DNA of 64,000 nucleotides from MFD04580-c1 sp963702995. Its GTDB lineage: Bacteria; Planctomycetota; Phycisphaerae; Tepidisphaerales; Tepidisphaeraceae. The translations under genes were made by a program, and so were the position numbers. Shown here piece after piece: positions 6,309-15,223 of this stretch. The notes under the pieces were generated by a model. That model searched no databases. It had not been told where the DNA came from and saw only the letters and a list, made by a program, of their open reading frames with translations. The stretch lies in the NCBI GenBank assembly GCA_963702995.1, contig OY969783.1, positions 2,170,001 to 2,234,000 on the forward strand. The letters are read 5' to 3'. Numbering within the stretch: position 1 is the stretch's first letter; each line of letters opens with the position of its first letter.

Positions 6309-7613
6309 ATGTTCTCCGTGACCCGGTTCCTGGAAGGAAACACCTGCGTCGTCGGCCTGCAATGGGGTGACGAAGGCAAAGGGAAGATTGTCGATTTTCT
6401 AACCGAGAGCGCCGAGGTCGTCGTCCGTTATTGCGGCGGGGCCAACGCGGGCCACACCGTTCGGATCGGCGGCGAGAAATATGCGACCAACCTGCTCCCC
6501 GTCGGCGTCTTTCGGCCGGGGGTGATGAACCTCATCGGCAACGGCGTGGTGCTCGACCCGGCGCGGCTCTTCGAGGAGATCGACGGCTTCGCCGCACGCG
6601 GCGTCCCCATCAGCCCGGCGAACCTGCGGGTGAGCTACAAGACCCACCTGGTGATGCCATACCACAAGCGGGAAGATGAGGCGCGCGAGGCCAGCGCCGG
6701 CGAGGGGAGCATCGGCACCACCAAGCGCGGGATCGGCCCGGCTTACGCCGACAAGATGCAGCGGTCCACCGCGATTCGTGTGGCCGACCTGATGCACGAA
6801 GAGAAGCTCAAGGCGAAGATCGAGCGGATCGTCACCGAGCGAAACAAGCTGCTGCGGGCGCTTTACGACGTTCCGCCGTTGGAATGGCGGCCGGTCTTTG
6901 AGGCCTACCGCGACTTCGGCCGCCGATTAGCGCCGTTCGTGGATGACGTCAGCTTCCTGCTTCTGGGGTACGCCAAGGCCGGCAAGCGGATTGTCTTCGA
7001 AGGCGCTCACGCGACCCTGCTCGACGTTGACCACGGGACCTACCCTTATGTCACCAGTAGTAACTGCAGCGCGCTGGGGCTCTATACCGGGGCGGGCGTG
7101 CCGCCGCAGATGTGTCAGAGTTTCTTTGGGATCATGAAGGCGTACAGCACGCGGGTCGGCGGCGGCCCGTTCCCGACGGAGCAGGAAAACGACATCGGCC
7201 AGTACATCCGCGAACGCGGGAACGAGTACGGGACGACGACCCGTCGGCCGCGTCGTTGCGGTTGGTTTGACGCGATGGCGGTGCGCTACTCGGTCGATCT
7301 GTGCGGCATTAACCCGATCGCCTTGACCATGCTGGATGTCCTAAGCGGGCTGGAGCACGTGCGGATCTGCACCGGCTACCGGATGAACGGAGTGCGACTG
7401 GAATCGTTCCGCGCCGACATGGACACCCTGGCCGAGGTTGAGCCGGTATACGAGACGCTGCCGGGGTGGAAGCAGGAAATCAGCGAGGTTCGGCGATGGG
7501 AGGATCTGCCGGCGGAGGCGAAAACGTACGTGCAGCGCCTGGAGACGCTGGCGGGCGCGCCGATCCGCATGGTCAGCGTTGGGCCGGAGCGGACGGCGAC
7601 GTTGATCCGCTAG
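6309..7613 (+). CDS. purA: adenylosuccinate synthetase
   Basis: Joins IMP and aspartate using GTP, the first committed step to AMP, in the cytoplasm. Full length (about 434 residues). Visible motifs are the P-loop region LQWGDEGKGKIVDF, NAGHT, GTTKRGIGPAYADK, LLDVDHGTYPYVTSS, TRVGGGPFPTE and GNEYGTTTRRPRRCGWFD. One family position differs: EGAQ reads EGAH. The ATG at 6309 is used, but AGAAAGGG (6301-6308) touches it and is better spaced for the GTG at 6318, so the true protein may be three residues shorter. Monocistronic, with a promoter at 6162 and a strong hairpin after the stop. Confidence 0.95.
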   Translation: MFSVTRFLEGNTCVVGLQWGDEGKGKIVDFLTESAEVVVRYCGGANAGHTVRIGGEKYATNLLPVGVFRPGVMNLIGNGVVLDPARLFEEIDGFAARGVPISPANLRVSYKTHLVMPYHKREDEAREASAGEGSIGTTKRGIGPAYADKMQRSTAIRVADLMHEEKLKAKIERIVTERNKLLRALYDVPPLEWRPVFEAYRDFGRRLAPFVDDVSFLLLGYAKAGKRIVFEGAHATLLDVDHGTYPYVTSSNCSALGLYTGAGVPPQMCQSFFGIMKAYSTRVGGGPFPTEQENDIGQYIRERGNEYGTTTRRPRRCGWFDAMAVRYSVDLCGINPIALTMLDVLSGLEHVRICTGYRMNGVRLESFRADMDTLAEVEPVYETLPGWKQEISEVRRWEDLPAEAKTYVQRLETLAGAPIRMVSVGPERTATLIR

Positions 7614-7653
7614 GCCCGCATTGATGGCGATCCGCCCCCGGGAGGCTGACAAT

Positions 7654-7687
7654 GAGCAAGGGCACGGCGATGGCCGTGCCCTTGCTC
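7654..7687 (+). terminator. purA terminator hairpin
   Basis: Fifteen bases, GAGCAAGGGCACGGC, pair perfectly with 7673-7687 around a four-base loop. There is no long U tract, so termination may be factor-assisted or the stem may protect the 3' end. Confidence 0.65.
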
Positions 7688-7711
7688 GTCACGCTTTGGC
7701 GGGTTGTTGTC

Positions 7712-7925
7712 TAACACTACAGCGCTATTTGGCCAATGGAGCACAAGAAGAACGTCGAAACCCGAAGCTCGAAATCCGAAGGAATGAGAAATCGGGGAAT
7801 AAGAAACCGGGCTCAATCGCGAGGATTGATTTCCGGTTCGCCTTTGTTTGGAGTTCCTTGAGCTTTTGTGCTCCCGATTTTCTGATTCCGGAAGGCTTGA
7901 TGGCCGAATCAGCGCGGTAGTGTTC
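7712..7925. repeat. palindromic MITE-like element, copy 1
   Basis: The left end TAACACTACAGCGCT (7712-7726) is matched in inverted orientation by the sequence near 7906-7925 with two or three changes. Inside are GAAATCCGAAGGAATGA and complementary TTCGG-rich segments. Copies with the same ends occur at 28164 and 28433. It sits between the convergent purA and PEP-CTERM-like genes. No coding capacity. Confidence 0.65.
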
Positions 7926-7927
7926 AT

Positions 7928-8694
7928 TCAGGCCTTGATGGCGCTCCAGCGGACGACCCCCACCACCGCCATCAGGGCGAGCATGGCAAGGCCCGCCGAG
8001 AAAGCCGGCGGAAGCGGCGCGGCGGCGAGGTTGCAGGAGACGGTCACTGGCTTGATCGAGTCGGGGCCGACGTAGAACGATCCGCTTCGGTCGGTGCCGG
8101 TGAGATAGTCGGAAGTATTGTCGCCACGAGCCCCGCGATCGGCATAGACGGTGTAGCTGGAGATCGTGCTCAGGCTGATGTTGGGCCGATACGTGAATTC
8201 AAACGCGTGGGTATCGACGCCGACCGGGCCGGCGCTCATACACAGGTTGAATCCCTTGGGGGCGGGGATTGTTCCGGGCGTGCCGTCGAGCGAGTAGTTC
8301 ACCTGGAGATAGCCCGTCTGGCCCCGGCCGGCCGCACGAGAAAAGAGCTGATGCTTTGAAGGAACGGCCCGATCTGGCCTGCCGGGGTGGCGGCGAAGCT
8401 GGCGATTGGGCTGACTTCAACGTACGCCTGGCCGGAAAACCCGGGCCCGTAGGTAAACCCAGTCAGGGAGACGATGGTTGGGTCGTAGGTGGTGCTGGTC
8501 GATCCGGCGGTCGGCTCGTTGGGGTCGCAGATCAGCTCCTGCTTGCGCTGCGCCTTGTTGCCATAGAGGGCGCCGCTGTAGCCGGAGCCGCCGGTTCGCT
8601 TCGCGATTGCCCCGAAGCTGACATCAGCGAAAGCGCCGAGCAGTCCGGCGGCCGCGATAACCGCGAAAAAGGATGAGCGGTAGGTGGATTTCAT
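7928..8694 (-). CDS. PEP-CTERM-like exported protein, single frameshift
   Basis: Secreted protein of about 255 residues. The N-terminal signal peptide MKSTYRSSFFAVIAAAGLLG starts at ATG 8694. The C-terminus is APLPPAFSAGLAMLALMAV followed by a short basic tail, a PEP-CTERM-like sorting and anchoring signal (exosortase/archaeosortase type recognition). The two halves are in different frames. One missing base near 8338 would join SISSFL to RAAGRGQTGYLQVNYS. The middle is beta-rich and of unknown role. The frameshift may be a read error; if real, the protein loses its anchor. Confidence 0.65.
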
Positions 8695-8971
8695 TTTCTG
8701 TGACCCGATTTTAAGGTGGACGGTTCCCCGAGACACAGAACTGTTAACCGATGAAACCGCCGCAAGCAAATGTTTTCTCCTCATTGCGGCCGCGATTAGG
8801 GAATCGACGCACCGTTCCGTCCGCCCGATGTGAAGATGGGGGAGGGCGACCGTCTTTCGGACGCTGTCGCGGCGGCGTTCGCCCGCTTGGGACGATCTGG
8901 ATCGGAGCACCTTACTTTGATCCGCATCGCGGTCCTGGGCCCGCGGCGGCGATCGATGATGCGTGAACGGC

Positions 8972-9682
8972 TTACTTCGCGGGGTCCTTCGGGTACTGAT
9001 CGCGGGAGATCGACTCGACCTGCCGCGTGAAAATATTGATCCGGATGAACCGCTCGACGTTCCCGGCGATCGTTCGGGCGTAGATATAGGTTTCATCTTT
9101 GTGAAGGTTGGTCGCCAGGTTGACCGAGCCATCGGCCGCGACGCGATCGGTGATGTCGCGCTCGGGTTGGCCTTGGGGCTTGTAGAGGAGGCGGGCGCCT
9201 GGCGTTACCTGGAAGTTCACCACCATGTCCACCTGCCCGCCGAGCGTCACCGAGTCGTACGCGTAAAACAGCTCCGGGTCGTGTGCGTTGAAGGCTTGCG
9301 AATCCTTACCGCCGCGGCTGGCGCCCTCGGGGAAAAGAAGCTTCTCGTGCAGGTCGTTCAGGTTCGCGAGGTTGGTGATCTGGAAGCTGACGTCAAATCC
9401 GTTGGGGCTCCGCTTGGCGGCATAACTGCTGGGCGGTTCGACGGCGACCGTGCCCGGCACGGCGTATTGCGTGACGAGCTTTAGGACGCGGTCCTGCTCT
9501 TCCTTCCGGTCGATATAGGCGAAGCTATAGTGGCACTTGACCGCGCCGAGGGTTGATTTGGCTCGGGGCGGCGTGGATGCGCAGCCGGCGAGGAAGGCGG
9601 CGAATAGGAGAGCCGTCGCCGCGGCCCAGCGGTGAAGGGAGGCGGAAGCGGACGTATGGTGCATGAGTTCCCGTATTGACAT
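8972..9682 (-). CDS. hypothetical lipoprotein
   Basis: A 236-residue lipoprotein. The signal peptide ends in the lipobox LAGC (ALLFAAFLAGCASTPP), so Cys would be lipidated and the protein held on a membrane. The mature part (AVKCHYSFAYIDRKEEQ onward) looks like a beta-sandwich and contains no catalytic motif I recognise. ATG at 9682 is used; a second ATG at 9664 keeps the whole signal peptide and has GGGA upstream. It is divergent from the S10 peptidase gene, with which it shares a 93-base promoter region. Confidence 0.7.
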   Translation of the reverse strand: MSIRELMHHTSASASLHRWAAATALLFAAFLAGCASTPPRAKSTLGAVKCHYSFAYIDRKEEQDRVLKLVTQYAVPGTVAVEPPSSYAAKRSPNGFDVSFQITNLANLNDLHEKLLFPEGASRGGKDSQAFNAHDPELFYAYDSVTLGGQVDMVVNFQVTPGARLLYKPQGQPERDITDRVAADGSVNLATNLHKDETYIYARTIAGNVERFIRINIFTRQVESISRDQYPKDPAK

Positions 9683-9775
9683 AAAGTGTGCCGCCGGGGC
9701 GATCGGCCCGGATCGTTCGGCTGTGCCCGGGCCTCGGAAAACGGTGAGGCGCTCTGGCGGAAGGATCGGTCCGAG

Positions 9776-11602
9776 ATGGCTGGAAAGTTTCGCATTTTCG
9801 CGGCGGCTCTGTCACTGCTTGCCCTGTCCGGTTGGAAACTGGCGGCCGCGGAAGGGCCAAAGCCCGCTGGGGACGCCGCATCCGCTGCGGGCGCACCGGC
9901 GGGCGAAGGCGGCCGCGATGCGCAATCGCGTTCGGGCGGCACCACGCGTCCGTCCAACGGCGCCGGTCGCGGGCCGATGCGCTGGTTCCTGCGTGGCGAC
10001 CCGCGGCCGCAGGAGAATCGCGGCGCCGCACCAACCGGCATGCCCGAGCGACCCCTCGCGGATGCAAAGCCGGCCACCGACGCAAAGCCGGCCACCGACG
10101 CGAAGCCCGCGGATGCCAAACCCCACGATCCGTCCCCGGACAAGCTATCGGTCACCCAGGGCAAGATCACGCTCGGTGAAAAGGAACTAACCTACCGTGC
10201 CACCACCGGCACGATCGGCCTGAAGGACGACGCCGGAAAGTTGAAGGCGGACCTGTTCTTCGTCGCCTACGAGCAGACGCAAAAGCCGGCCGCCCCAGCG
10301 ACTGCGCCCGCCGCCCCACCGACGCCCGAAGGCCTGCTGGAGCCGCTGCCGCCCGAGTCGCGGCCGATCACCTTCGTCTTCAATGGCGGGCCGGGGGCGG
10401 CCGCCGTCTGGCTCCATATGGGGGCCGCTGGCCCTCGCCGCGTGAAGCTGACCGAAACGGGTGAGCCGATCTCCCCGCCGTTCGCCGATGAAGAAAACCC
10501 CGCCTGCTGGCTCGACATGACCGATCTGGTCTTCATTGACCCCGTCGGCACCGGGTACAGCCGCCCCGCTCCCGGCGAAAAGCAGGAAGAGTTTTCGGGT
10601 GTCGAAGAGGATGTGCGGTGGGTCGCCGAGTTCATTCGGCTCTACACGACGCGCTACAACCGCTGGCTGAGCCCCAAGTTTCTCGCCGGCGAAAGCTACG
10701 GCACCACCCGGGCGGCCGCCCTGTCGGATTACTTGCTCAACAACCAGGGCATCGCCGTCAACGGAATCGTGCTGATGTCCGTGGTGCTCAACTTCCAGAC
10801 GATTTCGCCATCGCAGGGGAACGAACTGCCCTATGCCCTCTGGCTGCCGACCTATACCTCGGCGGCCGCCTATCACAAGCGGCTGGCGGCCGACCTGGCG
10901 GGCAACCTACCCAAAACGCTCCACGAGGTTGAGCAATGGGCGACCGGCGACTATCTGGTCGCACTGGCCCGAGGGAGCGATCTATCCGCCGACGAGCGGG
11001 CGGCCGTGGTGAAGAAGCTGGCGCGGTATACGTCGCTGCCGGCGACGTTAATCGAAAAGGCGAACCTGCGGATCGACCCGGGCTATTTCCGAAAGACGCT
11101 GCTCGAGGACAAGCGGCTGGTCATCGGCCGCTTCGACAGCCGCATCACCGGGTTCGACCAGGAGCCGCTCTCCCGCAGCGCCGATTTTGACCCGAGCTTC
11201 AACATCTACTTCGCCGAGTACACCGCCACGTTCAACGACTACGCGCGGCGGACCTTGAAGTACGAATCGGACGCTCATTACGAGGTCCTGACCGGCCACG
11301 TCCAACCGTGGAACTTTGGCCGCGCCGGGCAGGGATACCTGAACGTCGCTGATGACCTTCAAAACGCGATGCGGAAGAGCCCCCACCTGAAGGTCCTGTT
11401 CGCCAGCGGCCAGCTCGACCTGGCAACCCCATACTGGGCGACGCGATACACGGTGGACCACATGGAGCTCAGCCCCGAGCTGCGCAAGAACGTGATCCAA
11501 ACCTACTACCCCGCCGGGCACATGATGTATCACCACCGCCCGTCGGCGATGAAGCTGCATGATGACTTCAAGGGGTTGATCGAGGCTTGCCGGGCGCCGT
11601 GA
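9776..11602 (+). CDS. S10 family serine carboxypeptidase, secreted
   Basis: Exported peptidase of about 608 residues with an alpha/beta-hydrolase fold that removes C-terminal residues from peptides. A signal peptide (FRIFAAALSLLALSGWKL) is followed by a disordered linker with an 18-base tandem repeat encoding ATDAKP units, then the catalytic domain. The oxyanion region is FVFNGGPGAAAVW, the nucleophile lies in GESYGT, the Asp in ASGQLDLATPYW, and the His in YYPAGHMMYHH. The ATG at 9776 is preceded by GGAAGGA. It faces the 8972 lipoprotein head to head; shared function is not evident. Confidence 0.85.
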   Translation: MAGKFRIFAAALSLLALSGWKLAAAEGPKPAGDAASAAGAPAGEGGRDAQSRSGGTTRPSNGAGRGPMRWFLRGDPRPQENRGAAPTGMPERPLADAKPATDAKPATDAKPADAKPHDPSPDKLSVTQGKITLGEKELTYRATTGTIGLKDDAGKLKADLFFVAYEQTQKPAAPATAPAAPPTPEGLLEPLPPESRPITFVFNGGPGAAAVWLHMGAAGPRRVKLTETGEPISPPFADEENPACWLDMTDLVFIDPVGTGYSRPAPGEKQEEFSGVEEDVRWVAEFIRLYTTRYNRWLSPKFLAGESYGTTRAAALSDYLLNNQGIAVNGIVLMSVVLNFQTISPSQGNELPYALWLPTYTSAAAYHKRLAADLAGNLPKTLHEVEQWATGDYLVALARGSDLSADERAAVVKKLARYTSLPATLIEKANLRIDPGYFRKTLLEDKRLVIGRFDSRITGFDQEPLSRSADFDPSFNIYFAEYTATFNDYARRTLKYESDAHYEVLTGHVQPWNFGRAGQGYLNVADDLQNAMRKSPHLKVLFASGQLDLATPYWATRYTVDHMELSPELRKNVIQTYYPAGHMMYHHRPSAMKLHDDFKGLIEACRAP

Positions 11603-11694
11603 ACATTGCGGCCGCTCACACGTTCCTCTCATGCGTCCGTCGCGACGCCGCAAGAGAGCGACCCACTCGCCGCCGATGCCATATCACTCGATAG

Positions 11695-12084
11695 TCATTC
11701 CCAGAGGCACGCCACCGGATAGAGTGGGAAGAGTCGATCGCCTGTGACGATGGTGAGCCCTTCGTGGATTGCCTGGGCGATAAGGATGCGATCGAACGGA
11801 TCGCGATGATGCGTCGGCAGGCCAGACAACGCATTGACGTGATCAAGCGTGAGCGGAAGGAGTTGGAACGTGCCCCGCCCCAATTCGAGTTGGACGGCCT
11901 CGCGCAACGGCCTGACGAAGGTCATCTTTCCAAGATTGATCTTGATCTGAAGCTCCAGCGGGGAAGCGATGCTCAGAAAGACCTCGTTGTCAGGACTTTC
12001 GATAGCGTCGCGTGCCGCGACCGGCAAGGCTTCGGGCTGACGCACGACATAAACAAAAGCCTGTGAATCGAGCAGCAGCCTCAT
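11695..12084 (-). CDS. VapC-type PIN-domain toxin
   Basis: A 129-residue PIN ribonuclease, toxin of a type II system that cleaves tRNA or rRNA. The acidic Mg-binding residues are in MRLLLDSQAF, SPLELQIK, HHRDPFDRILIAQA and VTGDR. The ATG at 12084 overlaps the antitoxin stop (ATGA, 12081-12084), showing translational coupling. It appears intact, unlike the two other toxin genes in the window. Confidence 0.85.
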   Translation of the reverse strand: MRLLLDSQAFVYVVRQPEALPVAARDAIESPDNEVFLSIASPLELQIKINLGKMTFVRPLREAVQLELGRGTFQLLPLTLDHVNALSGLPTHHRDPFDRILIAQAIHEGLTIVTGDRLFPLYPVACLWE

Positions 12085-12326
12085 GGCCGAGCCTCTTCGT
12101 CGGTGTTGTGCCGCCACATGTCGTCAGGGAGCGGCGCTTCCCAATCGGGCGAGAGGTAGGCCACGAGATCACGCTGCTGACCGAGCTGGCGCTTCGGCTT
12201 GGGCGGCTGCGAAGCTGAATGCGGCATCAGCTCAACTTCGATCCGCACCCGCTGATTGGCGGAAAGCGTTAACGGCTCGTCGGGAATGAAGACCTTGCCA
12301 TCGAAATACGCGTTGAGGGAGATCAT
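12081..12326 (-). CDS. DUF104/AF2212-like antitoxin
   Basis: An 81-residue protein starting MISLNAYFDGKVFIPDEPLT. This opening, followed by RVRIEVE, is typical of short AF2212-like (DUF104) antitoxins paired with PIN toxins. The C-terminal half (LSPDWEAPLPDDMWRHN) would bind and neutralise the toxin. ATG 12326 is chosen over a GTG at 12344 because the family begins here. First gene of the pair, coupled to vapC. Confidence 0.8.
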   Translation of the reverse strand: MISLNAYFDGKVFIPDEPLTLSANQRVRIEVELMPHSASQPPKPKRQLGQQRDLVAYLSPDWEAPLPDDMWRHNTDEEARP

Positions 12327-12408
12327 CGGTTTGATTGTATCCACAAGGCGGGGCTATTGTGCCCCTCGTCGAGAAGAGAGGGGTCGCGAGCCGTTCCGCT
12401 TCGTTCCC

Positions 12409-13143
12409 CTAGGCCGCTTCACGATGACGCAGTTCAACCGATTTGGATCGGCCTCGATAGACGACTCTCAGAATCCCGGCCAGTCGCAGCCTGCGGATGG
12501 CGTCTTTGACCGCCGGGCGTGACGCGCCGCAGCAGCGCGCGAGTTCGGATTCGCTCTCGATGACGTTCGGATCGGCCTCGCACTCGGCCAGAACCGATGC
12601 CACAAGGTCGCCACCGGTCAGCGCGCGAACTCGCAGCGCTGGGTTCTGCTCCGCGACCCACTCTTCCGGCCGAAGTGCGTCACGTTTGAGGTCGAAGTCC
12701 GCCATCCAGCGCCCCCACTTGCGCGAGAGGGTCGATGCCCGCTGCTCAGCGAGGCGGGAGAGGGGTGCACTGCGACGCTCGACGTCAAATAGAGGGCGGG
12801 CGTCGGCCGCCGTTTTGCATGCGTCAATGGCAAGGTTGAACCGGGAGCCGCCAGAGCCGCTGTGTTGCCGCGCCGAATCCAGAAGAAGGCCCATTACCGG
12901 TAGATGCTCCGCCTCAAGTTCATCACGAATGAGACGGGCAAGGCGGTGCTTCGCGACGTAGTCGCCGTATGCCGCGAGCCAGGTGGCGGCCAAGATGAAT
13001 AGGCGCGAGTTCGACGAAACGACGCGAGCCGTATCAAGCAAAAGGCGCTCGAGGTCGGGAGTAGAGGGAGCGGCCGGGACGTTCAGCATAGCGCCAAGTC
13101 GGGCCCAACGTGACGCAACGGCATCGAGAAGTGCTTCATTCAT
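12409..13143 (-). CDS. winged-helix protein paired with a nucleotidyltransferase
   Basis: A 244-residue protein. The N-terminal 160 residues are helical and of unknown fold. The C-terminal segment (LARCCGASRPAVKDAIRRLR, then AGILRVVYRGRSKSVELRHR) is a winged helix-turn-helix of the GntR/MarR general type, so it probably binds DNA. The ATG at 13143 overlaps the stop of the upstream nucleotidyltransferase (ATGA, 13140-13143). By gene order it is a candidate regulator or antitoxin of a nucleotidyltransferase-type toxin-antitoxin module; it does not look like the usual HEPN or AbiEi partner. Confidence 0.6.
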   Translation of the reverse strand: MNEALLDAVASRWARLGAMLNVPAAPSTPDLERLLLDTARVVSSNSRLFILAATWLAAYGDYVAKHRLARLIRDELEAEHLPVMGLLLDSARQHSGSGGSRFNLAIDACKTAADARPLFDVERRSAPLSRLAEQRASTLSRKWGRWMADFDLKRDALRPEEWVAEQNPALRVRALTGGDLVASVLAECEADPNVIESESELARCCGASRPAVKDAIRRLRLAGILRVVYRGRSKSVELRHREAA

Positions 13144-13682
13144 GTCTGCGTCTCCCACCCGTTCACGTACTGCCTCGCCATCTCGATTCGCCCGATCTCG
13201 CCCGGGTGGCTCAAGGCCAGCGAATCCAGATAACCCTGGACGAATTGCAACTCTTCCGGCCTCACACGGAACTGGACGAGGTGCTCGAGATCCCGTTCAC
13301 GGTGGGCGATGAACTTCATCGCGATCAGGTCGAGCCGGCTGGCGGCGTAGGCGCGGAGCGGCCCGAAGACGCCGATTTGCACCCGCCGCATTCCCCATCC
13401 TTCCGGCAGCGTCCACTCGTACAGGCCCACGTCCTCACTCAACCAACTGGGCGGCAGGGACAACTCCCGCCCCGCGTCCGCGCGCAGGACGTCATCTCGA
13501 TCTTGGGGCAACGGGCTGTGGATGACGTCAACATCCGCTGTCGTCCAACCGGCCGGCAGCTCACCGATCAGTACTCCTGCGGCTCCGCCGACGAGCAGGA
13601 TCTCTACATCGCGATCCAGCCTTAGTCGTTTGCCAAGGCTCGCCAGAGCAAGGCGAATCCCGCCATCATTTAGGATCGCCAT
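13140..13682 (-). CDS. DUF6036-like nucleotidyltransferase
   Basis: A 180-residue protein of the polymerase-beta-like nucleotidyltransferase fold. The nucleotide-binding turn is LLVGGAAGVLIGELPAGW, the catalytic pair TTADVDV, and a downstream ASRLDLIAMKFIAH carries a conserved Lys. Such enzymes act as toxins (AbiEii, MenT) or as housekeeping transferases. ATG 13682 has AGAGGA five bases upstream. It is first in a two-gene operon with the winged-helix protein and lies directly behind the VapC pair. Confidence 0.7.
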   Translation of the reverse strand: MAILNDGGIRLALASLGKRLRLDRDVEILLVGGAAGVLIGELPAGWTTADVDVIHSPLPQDRDDVLRADAGRELSLPPSWLSEDVGLYEWTLPEGWGMRRVQIGVFGPLRAYAASRLDLIAMKFIAHRERDLEHLVQFRVRPEELQFVQGYLDSLALSHPGEIGRIEMARQYVNGWETQT

Positions 13683-13949
13683 CACGTCCTCTCTAGCACT
13701 TGTCGGAAAAAGTTTACATACATATTACGAACAAGCGTAACTGAATCTCGGCCTCCTGGAGAACTAGTCGGCCTGGGTCAGCTCACAAGTTGTTATCTGC
13801 AATACGGTTATTTCAAGACGAGGCATGCCCTTTTCGGCGGTGACCTATCGCCGGGACGCAGGCGACGAGGCGCTGAATCTGTCCCGGACGAGAATCGCAA
13901 CCACTTGGATCCTGCCGGCCACATCGATCGTTTATATCGACGCGGCCGC

Positions 13950-14372
13950 TCAATTGAGATAGCGCGGCGGCTCATCGGCCTTGCCCTGGTTGCAGAGCGT
14001 CTCCCAGGCCTTCAACGCCCATTCGGCGTGTTCGAGCTCGTCGAAGTAGAAGGTCACGCACGCGACGGAGCCGCGGCTGGCGGCCCAGGTGTTCAGGCCC
14101 CAGTAGGTCCCCTCGCCGTCCCCTTCGGGCAGGAGGTAGGCGTGGCCGACCAGTCCGGGCTCCAGGCGATCGAAGGTGCGCTTTGGGCCGGTCGGGTGCT
14201 CTTTGAGCAAGCGGGCGATGGCACTGTCGGCGTGGGCGTTGTCGGCGTCGAAGACGGCCGCGTAGACGGTGCGGCCGGGCTTCCATAGAACCACGTCCCC
14301 CTCTTCGGTGCGACGCTCGAACCCGTCCTCCAGTTCGAGGCTCCATCCACAGTTGATGTCAGTGCGAGCCAT
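13950..14372 (-). CDS. hypothetical protein
   Basis: A 140-residue soluble protein (MARTDINCGWSLELEDGF) with no signal peptide or membrane segment. Notable conserved-looking stretches are PKRTFDRLEPGLVGHAYLLP and GTYWGLNTWAASRGSVACVT. The fold is probably mixed alpha/beta; no function recognised. It starts about 200 bases below the NUDIX gene on the same strand, separated by a palindromic repeat. Confidence 0.65.
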   Translation of the reverse strand: MARTDINCGWSLELEDGFERRTEEGDVVLWKPGRTVYAAVFDADNAHADSAIARLLKEHPTGPKRTFDRLEPGLVGHAYLLPEGDGEGTYWGLNTWAASRGSVACVTFYFDELEHAEWALKAWETLCNQGKADEPPRYLN

Positions 14373-14399
14373 GAGCGTTCCGAGGAGGCACTTGAACGT

Positions 14400-14565
14400 G
14401 CGGCACGCGCCGCGCCAAGCCGAAAATCCGACGCACGCAACCCGAAGGAATGGCGAACGGGGAAAGCAAGGAACCGGGTGAGAGCCACGACTTCTGCTTT
14501 CGCCTTTTTAGAAGTTCGTTGGAGTTTTCGGGCTTTGTGCTTCGTTCTTCGCCCGAGCTTCCTCG
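14400..14565. repeat. degraded AAATCCGAA-type palindrome
   Basis: Contains GCCGAAAATCCGACG and CCCGAAGGAATGG on the left and imperfect complements such as TTCGGGCTTTGTGCTTCG on the right, around a central GC-rich loop. Same style as the elements at 7712 and 28164 but without clear terminal repeats. It lies immediately after the NUDIX stop. Confidence 0.45.
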
Positions 14566-14567
14566 GC

Positions 14568-15105
14568 TTATCCCCGTTGTGTCGCAAAGTAGAGGCCCGC
14601 GTAGACCTTCAGATCGACGGCGCGGCCCCAGCGCCACCTTGCTGGCGACCCATGCCGCGACCTCTCCCACCGGTACTTCGTGGAGCGTAATCTGTTCCTG
14701 CCCGTCCCCTTCGCCCAGGCCGGTTTTTCGGAGCCCGGTGGCGCGGAAGAGGGTGATCATCTCGTCGCACATGCCCGCCGACGAAGAGCCCGACCCCAGG
14801 GGCTCCATCGTGTCGGCTTCATAACCCGTCTCCTCCAGCAGCTCGCGCCGAGCGGCCGCCGAGAGTTCTTCAAGCTCGGACCCTTCGACGTCACCCGCCA
14901 ACCCGGCCGGCAATTCAATCACCGGCTTCCCGACCGGCGGCCGGTACTGTTCCACCAGGATCAGCTTTCCGTCGTCTGTGACAGCGACGATCGCGACAAT
15001 CCCCGAAATCCCTTTTCGCGCCGCGTATTCCCAGCGGCCCTGCTTCACCAGCCGCAGGAACTTCCCTTCGGCCAACGTCTCGATGGGTTGATCTTGTCCG
15101 GTCAT
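14568..15105 (-). CDS. NUDIX hydrolase, single frameshift
   Basis: Hydrolyses nucleoside diphosphates linked to another moiety; ADP-ribose pyrophosphatase type is likely. The NUDIX box spans GDVEGSELEELSAAARRE and LLEETGY, preceded by VEQYRPPVGKPVIELPAG. The end of the protein, RAVDLKVYAGLYFATQRG, is in another frame. Removing one base from the four-base run at 14626-14629 restores it and gives the expected length of 178 residues. The homopolymer context points to a read error. Start ATG at 15105. Confidence 0.8.
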
Positions 15106-15122
15106 GAATGCTCTCGGAAGAC

Positions 15123-15222
15123 AGAAGGATGAAGGCTAAGGATGAAGGATGAAGGCGAAGGATGAAAGGGACGGAGGCGCGATCCTATTCATCCTTCATT
15201 CCTTCATCCTTCCGCCTTTCCG
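15123..15222. repeat. GGATGAAGG-unit inverted repeat
   Basis: The left arm is built of repeated AAGGATGAAGG units (15123-15170) and the right arm of CCTTCATCC units (15188-15220), forming a long imperfect hairpin between the HupE stop and the NUDIX start. Related sequences lie at 35746, 50256 and 60355. Confidence 0.75.
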
Positions 15223-15223
15223 G

